The translations under genes and the position numbers were made by a program. Below, one piece after another: positions 37,191-47,506 of a stretch of 64,000 nt of DNA (positions within the stretch are counted from its first letter, which is position 1; each line of letters begins with the position of its first letter). The stretch is from Megalonaias nervosa. Its lineage: Eukaryota > Mollusca > Bivalvia > Unionida > Unionidae. Under the pieces are notes generated by a model. The model saw only the letters and a list, made by a program, of their open reading frames with translations. It searched no databases and was not told the origin of the DNA. The stretch spans positions 124,001 to 188,000 of the forward strand of contig JAECUM010000793.1 of NCBI GenBank assembly GCA_016617855.1, given 5' to 3'.

Positions 37191-38185
37191 CCGTCGACTC
37201 AACAATCGGTTACCTGATCAAAGGGAAATTGTATTAAATGTGAACCTGAACTGCTTTGTTGTAGATTCATATATGCCAAACCCCAAGAGAGGTACAAGCA
37301 TAACTATTACAAGTATAAGTGGCAAAAAAGCGTAATCTGAGCACAGAAAGAGCAATCTATATATTACATGCCATAATTATAGAAAACTATGAAAAATGTA
37401 CGTTTAATTTTGCTACTTACCTGGATATGCAGTTAAAATTCTTGTCAAACTCGGTTAAATCCATGTGGATTAGTAGTTGGTGCAAGAGTATAGACACAAA
37501 AGAAACTGATAAATTATTTATGCATAACACTAACTTTAACTTGTCTTCATTTCTACAGTAACTTTTGCAAATGGTCTGCAAATGATGACTGTTGTGTTAT
37601 ATCACTGTCAAATTTTTATTTCCAAATTTTTAAAGTGCTATTGATTTGTCCTTTTCCAGATGCAGCATGTTTTAAATTTTAACAAAATCCCTCTCCTAAC
37701 ATCAATCACATCAATATCCATTTATCTTGATGTCTAGCACCATTTATTTTCAATTTAGACTGGTCTGCTAAGTATGTGGGTATGAAAATAGAATGAATCT
37801 GTGGCGCATGGTTTCACATTCAAGAAACCCATCTGTTTTCTTGGAACTGTTTCATATACATATTATAAATATAAAATAAAGAAATTAGACGGAAGTCTAA
37901 TGATGAACACAGGGGCTTGTATCATTTACAATTTAATAATCAGTCATATATGTACTATATAATAATACAAGGGAGGACACATCTCTTTTCTCATGTGATC
38001 CATTTAAGAATCGGTGCCAGGCCATTTTCCCACACTATTGCTCGACTTTCCCATGATCATACATGCTTAATGTGCAATTGCCTTCTCTTTGAAAAGAAGT
38101 TATAAATATGTGCAGTACTTAATTTTCTTTTGGCCAATGTTATGTATATTTAATTTAATTATTTGTTTGTTTGTTTAAAATTTTT
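37191..38185. other. No gene seen
   Basis: Intronic AT-rich DNA before the LTR retrotransposon. ORFs at 37319 and 37917 show no recognisable domain. Confidence 0.4.
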
Positions 38186-38803
38186 TGTAATTCCATTACA
38201 TGCTATTGTAACGTAACTTTGTTTACTGGATTTGATATTTTCCAGAATTGAGTTTAATTCTGTTTGACCTGGGGTTTTTTATTTCACTGATAAACACCTG
38301 ATAATGGAAACACTGTACCTAGTTTCTGACCTTGTTTCAGAGTCGGTGACAGTTTTGGTAAACAACTTTTTTTTAAATATTCTTTCTCAAGGTGAGAATC
38401 ATTCAGTCAAGGCCATACCTGGAGTATGTGATACGAAACATGTTTATTGTTACAAACTTCTAATTTTTCTAGAAAATTGACCCTCATCCAGGAATCTGTT
38501 TTGCGTCTTAAACTAGTGTATAACTGTTGTCTTGATAGCGTTTAGTTCAGTCGGGCTCCAACAATTGACACATTATGTTGTGACCCGTTTGAATTGAAAT
38601 TTTATTTTATTGCATTTCAAGTGATTCTTTTCCCTGGAAATACATAAGTGCGTCTACAAAATTCTTGGATTTGTAAAACCGTAAGTTCTTTTTTCTCATT
38701 TTTCACTTGGTATTCTAGGGAAATAAATTATTTGTTAAAATTTACAAAGCTTGTTGTCTTCACTTTTTTCTGTTACTTTTTGTAAGAGCCTAGACTTGTA
38801 ACA
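38186..38803 (+). repeat. 5' LTR (internally deleted)
   Basis: About 618 bp, aligned with the 3' LTR from AATTCCATTACATGCTATTG to GCCTAGACTTGTAACA. It lacks about 0.24 kb present in the 3' LTR: after AAATTCTTGGA the text jumps directly to TTTGTAAAACCGTAAG. Confidence 0.9.
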
Positions 38804-38965
38804 GAAAATTGAGCGCTCGTCCTTGGGATATATGAATTTTGGACAAAATATTTCGGAAAACTTTGTATTTTGAATTTAAATTCCCCATGTTTTTGAAAGT
38901 TTTAAATCCCAAGTATTATTTCACATTTTAGAAATCTTTAGTGAAATCAAAAGGCTTTTTTACAA

Positions 38966-39430
38966 TGCCGTCAAAAGTGAGATCTTTCTTTCAAATCCTA
39001 CCCAGGAACAGTTAGACATTTTGAAAAAAGATGAATTGTTTCAACTTAACCAGAAAATATGATCTTTCTGAGGCAAAAGCTTCTTTAAGGAAGAAAGAAA
39101 TAAAAAACATTTTGGTCCTGTATTTGGTGGAAAAGAGTGTTTTGGATAAAAGTGCTTTGGCTTCGATCAGTAAGTCTTTAACAGACTCTGACATAAAAGT
39201 AAAGGAATTAAAATTAAAATACAAGACGGAATTAGAGTTAAGAAAGCTTCAACTTAAGATAGATAAAGAGGAAAACATATCCAAATGCAGTTTCAGAAAG
39301 AAGAAAAATGCTATTGGAGAAAGAGGAGAGAGAGAAACAAGTGCAGTTACAGAAAGAGAAACAAATATAATTAGATGAGGAGAGAGAGAAACAAATGCAG
39401 TTAGAATTGGAGAAAGAGGAGAGAGAGAGA
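38966..39430 (+). pseudogene. gag N-terminal region of the Gmr1-like element
   Basis: Conceptual start MPSKVRSFF near 38966, then broken by stop and frame changes. The part at 39031-39378 reads ELFQL-like text, YDLSEAKASLRKKEIKNILV and a long charged coiled-coil stretch rich in K, E and R. It lies just upstream of the gag-protease ORF. The repeated GGAGAGAGAGAAACAA text shows local tandem slippage. Confidence 0.7.
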
Positions 39431-39435
39431 GACTG

Positions 39436-40944
39436 ATGCAAATGCAAAGAGAGAAGGATGAAAGGGAATTTCAAATTAGGTTAAAAGAATTAGAGTTGGC
39501 AAGTGAAAAGCACATTCCCACTTTACATAGAAATTCAAGTTTTGATGTTACGAAGAATATTAGGTTGGTTCCCCCTTTTAGAGAAAAAGAAGTAGACAAA
39601 TATTTTCCTCAGTTTCAAAAAATTGCTGAAAATTTGAAATGGCCAAGGGAGCATTATACTCTATTATTACAATGTGTATTTACTGGTAAAGCTAGTGATA
39701 TTTACAATTCACTGTCACTACAGCTAAGTGCTGACTATGATCTGGTTAAGGAATGCATTTTAAAGGGTTATGAGTTAGTCCCTGAGGCTTATTGGCAAAA
39801 ATTCAGGAACTATAAAAAAAGAAGTTGGACAAACTCATGTCAAATTTGCAAGAGAAAAGAGCAGATATTTGATCGATGGTGCTTAGCCAAGAAAGTTGAT
39901 CAAGGTTATGAAAGTCTCAGACAACTTGTATTCCTTCAAGAGTTCAAGAACTGTGTTCATAGTGACAGTAAGACTTATCTTGATGAGCATAAGGTTGAAA
40001 CCTTGGAAAATGCTGCTTGTGCTGCTGACGAGTCTTCCTCAGCTCATAAAGCTTCTTTTGTAGGCAAGTCTTCCACTTGGCATTCTTCTGGTAAAAAGGT
40101 ATTTCAGCCTAATACGAGCCATTGTAAATTTCAATCTGGCACAACTTTTAGAAATCAAGTTTCTGATAAACTTGATCAGAAATCCTTATCTCTTCATACG
40201 TGTACCTATTGCAAGAAGAAAGGACATGTTATTTCTGATTGCTACATATTGAAAACTAAGCATCAGAATGAAGACAGACCTATTCCAAATGCTCTTATAT
40301 TTAAGAGGTCAAGGTCACAGTCGTGTATTCAAAGCAATACATTTGTTGGGTCTAATAAACCCCAGTCTGACTTTATTGTGGAGAATTGTGAACCATTCAT
40401 GTCAAAGGGTTCTATATCACTCTTGGGTGATACGGCCAATCCCATCCCAATTAAAATTTTAAGGGACACAGGAGCTACTCAGAGTCTTTTGTTATCAGGT
40501 ACTTTGCCTTTTTCTGAGAAGTCTTCTTCTAATGAAAGTGTTTTTATTCAGGGAGTAGAGTGCGGCTTTGTTAATATTCCTCTCCATTGTGTAAATTTAT
40601 CATCAGAGTTAGTCTCAAGACCTGTGACAGTCGGAATCGTGCATTCTTTACCCGTTGAGGGCATTCATTTATTACTAGGCAATGACCTAGCTGGAGATAA
40701 GAATGTGGTTAATCCACTTGTAACTGACAAGCCTTGTTTGGATCAAAAAGTCAATCCTATTGAAAAAGAATTCCCTGATTTATACCCAGCTTGTGCAGTT
40801 ATTAGAGCTGTGGCAAAGAATACTCTTGAGAATGATGTTGATCAGGAAGGTATTCCTTTAGCTGACACATGTACTGGTCAGGCTTTTGATGAGGTGACTT
40901 TCACTCCTTGTGTGGATCAATCAAAAGGTATTGGATCACAGTGA
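39436..40944 (+). CDS. gag-protease ORF of the Gmr1-like element
   Basis: A 502-codon open frame. The first part is a charged coiled coil followed by a capsid-like region (PPFREKEVDKYFPQFQKIAE, then LKWPREHYTLLLQCVFTGKA). A CCHC zinc knuckle spans residues 256-269 (CTYCKKKGHVISDC). A retropepsin active-site motif DTGA begins near residue 344, followed by the GNDLAG-type motif of the flap and C-terminal region. It was Gag plus aspartic protease of an LTR retrotransposon. It is the longest ORF in the window and is still open although the rest of pol is broken. Confidence 0.88.
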   Translation: MQMQREKDEREFQIRLKELELASEKHIPTLHRNSSFDVTKNIRLVPPFREKEVDKYFPQFQKIAENLKWPREHYTLLLQCVFTGKASDIYNSLSLQLSADYDLVKECILKGYELVPEAYWQKFRNYKKRSWTNSCQICKRKEQIFDRWCLAKKVDQGYESLRQLVFLQEFKNCVHSDSKTYLDEHKVETLENAACAADESSSAHKASFVGKSSTWHSSGKKVFQPNTSHCKFQSGTTFRNQVSDKLDQKSLSLHTCTYCKKKGHVISDCYILKTKHQNEDRPIPNALIFKRSRSQSCIQSNTFVGSNKPQSDFIVENCEPFMSKGSISLLGDTANPIPIKILRDTGATQSLLLSGTLPFSEKSSSNESVFIQGVECGFVNIPLHCVNLSSELVSRPVTVGIVHSLPVEGIHLLLGNDLAGDKNVVNPLVTDKPCLDQKVNPIEKEFPDLYPACAVIRAVAKNTLENDVDQEGIPLADTCTGQAFDEVTFTPCVDQSKGIGSQ

Positions 40945-41320
40945 TCCTCTTTTAACTACATATTCTTTTTATTCTAATCAGGATGACAAATGGCAATTAC
41001 TTGTCGTCAAACAGGAAAAAGATCCTGAGATCTCCTGTTTGTTTCAGAGGGCCATTAGTGAAACTGAAGCCACTGAAGTACCTGTTTGTTATTTCATTAA
41101 AAAAGGGATTCTTATGAGAAAATGGAGACCTCCTGAGGTACCTGCTGGTGATGAGTGGTCAGTGAACTGTCAAATTGTAGTTCCAAAATCGTACAGACAG
41201 GAAATTCTTAGACTGGCCCATGAAACTCCTTTGGCTGGTCATTTAGGGATTAATAAGACTTATCACAAGATCTTGAATCACTTCTATTGGCCAAAAATCA
41301 AAAGTGATGTTTGCAAATAG
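40910..41320 (+). pseudogene. Integrase zinc-binding part
   Basis: Encodes VPKSYRQEILRLAHETPLAG and HLGINKTYHKILNHFYWPKI, the HHCC-type integrase N-terminus (two His visible). A TAG stop follows VCK, and the two cysteines (CRSCHTCQ) are read after the stop at about 41321-41345. It lies directly after the protease, before the RT. Confidence 0.85.
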
Positions 41321-41344
41321 TGCAGATCTTGTCATACTTGTCAA

Positions 41345-41734
41345 ATGGTAGGAAAACCCAATCAGAAGGTACCTATGGCTCATCTGCAAGCTATTCCTGC
41401 ATTTGACGAACCATTTAGCAGAATAATGATAAATTGTGTCGGTCCCTTACCTAAGACCAAGTCAGGCAACCATTACTTGTTGACCATTATGTGTGCATCA
41501 AGATTCCCAGAGGCAATTCCTTTGAGGAATATAAAACCTAAAACAATAGTAAAATCTTTCTTAAAGTTTTTTACTCAATTTGGCCTTCCCAAATTTGTCG
41601 AATCTGATCAAGGTCAAATTTTATGTCTGGAAGTTATTTGTGAATTGGGCATCCAACAATTCAAATCTGCCTATCACTCTGAGAGCCAAGGGGCTTTAGA
41701 AAGATTTCATCAGACTTCGAAAAATATGATTTGA
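41345..41734 (+). pseudogene. Integrase catalytic core
   Basis: Contains FSRIMINCVGPLPKTKSGNH, where the first catalytic Asp is replaced by Asn (codon AAT). It also contains FVESDQGQ with the second Asp and HSESQGALERFHQ with the Glu. The core is terminated by TGA at 41732. Inactive by the loss of the first acidic residue and the stop. Confidence 0.88.
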
Positions 41735-41929
41735 TCATATTGTTTTGATACGAGTAAAGATTGGGATGAAGGCATGCATTTACTATTGTTTGCTGTTAGG
41801 GAATCAGTTCAAGAATCTTTAGAATTCAGTCCCTTTGAACTAGTTTTTGGACACTGTGCATGGACCATTGAAGTTGTTGAAAGAGAAATTTCTTTCTAAT
41901 GAAGATAACCGAAATAAATCCTCTCAATT

Positions 41930-42277
41930 ATGTTTCAAATTTCAAGTATAAGTTGTCAAAGGCTTGTGAGGTTGCACTCTACTCAGTCAAATATGAAATT
42001 AAGGCATGATAAAAACTCAAAGGAAAGGAGTTTTCAGCCTGGTTATAGAGTTCTGGCTCTCTTGCCCATACCACAAAATCCTCTTCAGGCCAAGTATTAT
42101 GGTTCCTACACAGTTGCACAGAAAGTAAATGATTTAAATTACATCATAAATACTCCTGGGAGACGAAAACAAAAACAACTTTGCCACATAAACATGTTAA
42201 AGGAACATATTGAGAGAGATAGCCAGGTTAATGATGCAATTAATTTAGTTGTACCTGTCCACTCAGTGAGGATTTGA
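41930..42277 (+). pseudogene. Integrase C-terminal GPY/F module
   Basis: Reads PGYRVLALLPIPQNPLQAKY followed by YGSYTVAQKVNDLNYIINTP and CHINMLKEH, the GPY/F module of gypsy-type integrases. It precedes the RT ORF, which confirms integrase upstream of RT. Confidence 0.82.
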
Positions 42278-43250
42278 GTGAAGGAATGCAATCGGACACT
42301 ATTGATTTTGGAGCGACAAATCTTTGGAATTCAGAAATTATGAATAATCTGGACCAGAAAGTTTCACATTTGCAACAACAAGAAAGGAATGAACTTAAAC
42401 AGTTATTACTTGAATATGAGCACTTATTTCCAGATGTTCCTACAAGAACAAACAAAATTTACCATGACGTTGAAATTGTAAGTTCCAAACCTGTGAAACA
42501 ACACCCATACAGGATGAACCCTCTCAAACAGGAATACTTTAAAAAGGAAATTCAGTATTTGCTTGAAAATGATTTCATAGAGCTTAGTAAAAGTGAGTGG
42601 AGTTCACCATGTATACTTGTTCCGAAACCAGATAAAATTTTCCACATGTGCACGGATTATAGAAAAGTGAACAGTGTGACTAAACAGATTCATTTCCATT
42701 ACCCAGAATCGATGACTGCATTGATAAAATTGGAAATGCAAAGTATGTCACCAAATTTGATCTTCTGAAAGGATTTTGGCAAATTCCACTGACGGAAAGG
42801 GCAAAGGAAATTTTGTCATTTGTGACTCCAGATTGGACTTTATCAATATAAAGTGATGTTGTTTGGGATGAAGAGTTTGCCAAGTATTTTTCAACATTTA
42901 ATGAACATGATTACCTCTGGTCTAGATAATTGTGATGCTTACATCGATGATGTCATCATCTAAAATGACACCTGGAAAGAACATTTAGCAACAATTCAGA
43001 AATTCTTTGACAGACTCACTGATGTAAGTTTGACAATTAATATATCCAAAAGTGAGTAACATTTGTAGGACATATTGTGGGACATGGACAAGTTAAACCT
43101 ATAGATGTTAAGGTCAGGGCTAACTGAATTCGCTGTACCTGTCAGTAAAAAGCAACTGATGCGATTTTTTAGGTATCGCTTGATACTGTCGGAAATTTTG
43201 TTCCAATTTTTCTGTAATTGCTGAACCCCTGACAAATTTTTTGAGCAAGA
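42274..43250 (+). pseudogene. Reverse transcriptase of the Gmr1-like element
   Basis: The 164-codon ORF 42274-42768 carries VKQHPYRMNPLKQEYFKKEI, SEWSSPCILVPKPD and CTDYRKVNSVT, the fingers of a gypsy-type RT. After a frameshift come FWQIPLTERAKE and the catalytic YIDDVI motif (YIDD at 42940-42951). Several stops follow. Confidence 0.9.
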
Positions 43251-43329
43251 CAACAAAGTTTCATTGGACTGAAAAATGTCAGGAGGCTTTTGATAAGTTA
43301 AAGGCCATACTTAAAAGTGCACCAGTTCT

Positions 43330-43724
43330 TACAGCTCCAAATTTCAGTTAATTTAAACTGTCTGTTGATGCAGGTGATGTTGGTGTTGGAGCAGTATAAA
43401 TTTAAGAAGATAAAAATGGTGTTGATCGTCCAGTGTGCTATTTTTCTAAGAAATTAAATAAGCACCAAAGAAATTATTCAACAATTGAGAAGGAATGTTT
43501 GTCTTTGATATTGGCATTACAACATTTTGAAGTTTATACATTAGTTCAACTCCTTCTCCGATTATTGTGTTTAGTGATCACAACCCCCTTACTTTCATCG
43601 ACAAGATGAAAAATAAAAATCAAAGATTATTAAGATGGGGTTTGTTGTTACAGGAATATAATACTGACATCAGGCACATCAAGGGAAAAGAGAATTTAAA
43701 AGCAGATGCATTTTCCTGTATATA
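43330..43724 (+). pseudogene. RNase H of the Gmr1-like element
   Basis: Broken frames: a patch like NKHQRNYSTIEKECLSLI-type (43450-43520), then SDHNPLTFIDKMKNKNQRLL and HIKGKENLKADAFS, the RNase H C-terminus. It is followed by noncoding sequence and the polypurine tract, with no integrase downstream. Confidence 0.8.
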
Positions 43725-43867
43725 GAAATATATTATTTTGTATATACTTTGAATTATTCATAAGATTTCTTCTTATGTTATTTTTTTTATAAACCTCATG
43801 TACAATTGACCTATTGTAAAAAGAAATCTTTATTATATAAATCTTTCTTTTTCTTTTATGGGGGAAG

Positions 43868-44731
43868 TGTTATGTTAATTCCATTACATGCTATTGTAAC
43901 GTAACTTTGTTTACTGGATTTGATATTCTCCAGAATTGTGTTTAGTTCTGTGTGACTTGACAGTTTTTTGTTTTTATTTCACCTGTTAAACACCTAATAA
44001 TAGAAATACTGTATCTAGTTTCTGACCTTGTTTCAGAGTCAGTGACAGTTTTGGTAAACAACTTTTTTTATTTATTTATTTTTATTTTTCTCAGAGTAAG
44101 ATTCATTAAGTTAAGTCAAGGGCATACCTGGAGTACTTGACACAAAACATTTATTGTTACAAACTCTAATTTTTCTAAAAGATTGACCCTCATACGGGAA
44201 TCTGTTTTGCGTCTTAAACTAGTGTATAACTGTTGTCTTGATAGCGCTTTGTTCAGTCAGGCTCCAACAATTGACACGTTAAGTTATGTTGTGACCAGTT
44301 TGAGTTGAAATGTTGTTTTATTGAATTTCAAGTGATTCTTTTCCTTGGAAATGCATAAGTGCTCCAACAAAATTCTTGGACAAAGACATTCACTGAAATT
44401 TATATGGAATTCAAAACTGGAATAATATTTTCTGTGATTCAACAAAGAACTGTTGACACAACAACACTTCACAGGTTACAACAGACGTGATCACCTTCCA
44501 TTTTGGATTTCATCGGGATTCGAACTCAGTTTCATTCAGGACTTTTTATTACTAGGACTTCTGTTTTTTTAATTTTTTTTATTATTTTTGGATTTGATTT
44601 GTAAAACCGTAAGATCTTTTTTCTCATTTTTCACTTGGTATTCTAGGCAAATAAATTATTTGTTAAATTTTACAAAGCTTGTTGTCTTCACTCTTTTCTG
44701 TTACTTTTTGTAAGAGCCTAGACTTGTAACA
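43868..44731 (+). repeat. 3' LTR
   Basis: 864 bp from TGTTATGTTAATTCC to TAGACTTGTAACA, preceded by the purine tract. It holds about 0.24 kb more than the 5' LTR. That segment includes GGTTACAACAGACGTGATCA and an AT-rich run. Confidence 0.92.
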
Positions 44732-45011
44732 CCAATGAGAGGGCAGTATTCTATTCAGAGAGTTGCACTTGCATGTTAAGCAGGAGTAATCATGGCCATG
44801 TCAAGCGGAAGCATGGGAAAATGGTCTCTGTGTCTCGCTTGCTCCTGATGACTTTGATCTGAACTTGGAAACATTTTTTTTTAATTTTAAGGGGTACCCT
44901 ATTACCCATTTTTTTACCTGAGTTGTTATGAGCAGGTGAGTACCCATTGACATCTTTACAACATGACAGCCCTCTTAAAAATCTTTGTATCACAGCTCTA
45001 ATTAAACAGAA
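44732..45011. other. No gene seen
   Basis: Intronic sequence between the retrotransposon and the satellite-like repeats. Confidence 0.4.
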
Positions 45012-45440
45012 AGTCATATTAGTGTGGAGTTTTCACCAGAAGACTTCTTAATAATGTCCAGTTGGTCTTTAAAGAAAATAGTGCCAATCTCACATACAAT
45101 ATGGCTACTACAGAAACCATCTTTACAATATTGTTATCGCTACTCCTCCAGAATGGAAAGTCAAATCTTGAAAATATTATTGTTTCTACTCCAGTCCAGT
45201 TTGATGGCTATATCAACATGGGGCCTTCACCAGTAGATTTTTTATGATACCTAATTGGCCTTAAATGAAAGGTGCCAGTCATGTATCCAATATGGCTGCC
45301 ATGACTCATAAAATCCTTTTGTCACCACTCCTGAATGAATGATTATTATGACGTCAGGGTTTGAAAATGGTTCCAGTTGTACATCAGTATGTCTGCCATA
45401 ATGACTGTATTAAAAATGTTGTCATTAAGTCACTACTTCC
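45012..45440. repeat. Satellite-like tandem repeat, about 3 degenerate units
   Basis: Units of roughly 150 bp with TTCACCAGAAGACTTCTTAA, GTGCCAATCTCACATACAAT, ATGGCTACTACAGAAACCAT and a GTTATCGCTACTCCTCC stretch. One more partial unit (TGACTTCTAATAATGTCTAC) follows the minisatellite at 46068-46165. Confidence 0.7.
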
Positions 45441-46062
45441 TCTGAACGGATGATCATTATGACATGAATGGATGATCGTTGTGACATGAGTGGATGATCA
45501 TTATGACATGAATGGATGATCATTATGACATGAATAGATGATCATTATGACATGAGCAGGTGATCATTATGACATGAACGGATGATCATTATGACATAAA
45601 CAGATGATCATTATGACATGAACGGATGATCGTGCCATAATGACTGTATTAAAAATGTTGTCATTAAGTCACTACTTCCTCTGAACGGATGATCATTATG
45701 ACATGAATGGATGATTGTTGTGACATGAGTGGATGATCATTATGACATGAACGGATGATCATTATGACATGAATAGATGATCATTATGACATGAACAGGT
45801 GATCATTATGACATGAACGGATGATCATTATGACATAAACGGATGATCATTATGACATGAACGGATGATCGTTATGACATGAACGGGTGATCGTTATGAC
45901 ATGAACGGATGATCGTTATGACATGAATGGATGATCATTATGACATGAACGGATGATCATTATGATATGAACGGATAATCATTTTGACATGAACAGGTGA
46001 TCGTTATGACATGAATGGTTGATCATTATGATATGAACGGATGATCTTTATGACATTTTTGT
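45440..46062. repeat. 22-bp minisatellite, over 25 units, with a higher-order duplication
   Basis: Units of GAACGGATGATCATTATGAC plus AT. A block beginning CCATAATGACTGTATTAAAA at 45396 recurs at 45635 (239 bp apart) and includes several 22-bp units, so a larger duplication happened after the array formed. The unit resembles part of the flanking satellite (CTGAATGAATGATTATTATG), its probable source. Confidence 0.92.
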
Positions 46063-46164
46063 AAAACTAATGACTTCTAATAATGTCTACTTTGTCCTAG
46101 TTGAAAAGGATGACAAGCTGACATCCAATGTGCGTACCACAGCAGGTAATTTGAAAATTTTGTT

Positions 46165-46574
46165 TGCCGAAGAATATCAAAGATGGTTTCAACACTTAAC
46201 AGCTAAAAGGAAAAATAGTCTTATCTTTAATTATGGAAATTCTTTTTGCCCATTAGAATGTCAGTCCCATTAAGGGACTCTTGTTGATCAGCAAAGATTA
46301 GAAACTCAATCAAACTTGACTTCCAAGTTTTATGATTGTCAGGCCCGAGTTAACTAGAGTACATTACAGCTTTACTGCCTTGAAAACAGTTGACTAGAAA
46401 AACCTTGATCATTCAGATTGGTGTTCAGGTTCTGACAAGATGATGAGTCTTAATCAAACTGATTTGCTGGAGGTTAGAGCCATTGAGAATTTACTGCAGT
46501 TAAACATCTTTATACAATGAACATAAAGTAAACAATGTTTGAACTTATTTTTAATTAAAAGCTAAATGTTTCAG
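46165..46574. other. No gene seen
   Basis: Intronic sequence up to the PRIM2 exon at 46575. Confidence 0.4.
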
Positions 46575-46718
46575 GTGACATCCCGAGCCCTGCCTCATCT
46601 AGAGGAAGATGATAGATTACTTCCCATGCTTTGTGGTCTCAGTAAGCGTTACCTAGGTCAGGATTATAGCAACAGAAAAATTAATGTTGGTCAGATCACG
46701 GCTGATATGGTAGAAATG
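46575..46718 (+). CDS. PRIM2: PRIM2 exon (linker into Fe-S domain)
   Basis: Acceptor GTTTCAG, donor GTAAGT. 48 codons: VTSRALPHLEEDDRLLPML, then SKRYLGQDYS and NVGQITADMVEM. It matches p58 just before the Fe-S domain (human LTARSLP, YTGQDYS, NVGKISLDQ). Phase 0 at both ends. Confidence 0.95.
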
Positions 46719-47500
46719 GTAAGTGCTGTATTCTCATCTTATGTTCATTCATTAATGCAGAAGAGTTACCCTTGTCCGCTTGTCTGTCTTGTTATCTTCT
46801 GCATTTAGATCACTGCGGAGGGGCAGTTGAGTTTCAGAGTTCTATAGTCTTGAGTCAGTGAGAATGGAGCATTGGCTTATTAAGGAGCGGGGAGTTGGAT
46901 GCATAAATCTTTCAAGATTTAATTCCTAAGATCTGTACTTAAGCTAGTTGTCAAATATTTCATCCATGTATATTGTCCCATTTAAATTGGATTGGGGGTC
47001 CATTTTGGGCCCAGAAAGTCTCTTTGTAAAGTTAATGCCCGTTTCACTTTGAAGTTTGCCCATTCATCACTGATAGAAGTTTCTTAATTAGGTGACCTCA
47101 TGACATATTTCTAGCTAAAATCAGTTTGACATCTTGAGGCATGTTGTTAGGTAGCTATTACTTACCATGGCAGTTATAACTTGTGCTCAGTCCCTCTCTG
47201 TCATATTGTGACATAAAAATGTATATTAAAAAAATGCTTACTATGAGTTTCAAACAAGAGAACTGATTGATCCTACCCACTCTCTAGGTCTGTAGTTTTG
47301 TCCAAACAACCAAAAACATTTCATAAAATGAAGGTGATGATTAATACTCTTACAGAGGAAACTAAGGTCAATCAAAGAAGTTATTGTACCCATGACGATA
47401 TAGGAAATATTGAGCCCTTCCATCCCTCTGTCTGGCACACAATTTTTTTGTAGATTGCCATGAAACTTTGTGAATTTATGCCTATCTCTTGACAATATGC
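46719..47500. other. No gene seen
   Basis: Intronic sequence up to the transposon at 47507. Confidence 0.4.
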
Positions 47501-47506
47501 ATAGCT

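Larger units (their letters stand above)
38186..44731 (+). mobile_element. Gmr1-like LTR retrotransposon, degenerate
   Basis: A nearly full-length Ty3/gypsy-type element of about 6.5 kb. Order on the + strand: 5' LTR, gag, protease, integrase with GPY/F module, reverse transcriptase, RNase H, polypurine tract (ATGGGGGAAG at 43858), 3' LTR. Integrase before RT is the copia-like order known in the Gmr1 group of gypsy-like elements. Many stops and frameshifts in the pol region and a changed first integrase aspartate show that it is dead. Target duplications are not identifiable because the extreme 5' end looks altered. Confidence 0.9.

Noticed and set aside
39436..40944. 502-codon ORF as a host gene
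   Set aside because: It carries the gag zinc knuckle and a DTGA protease and sits between LTRs, so it is retroelement coding sequence.
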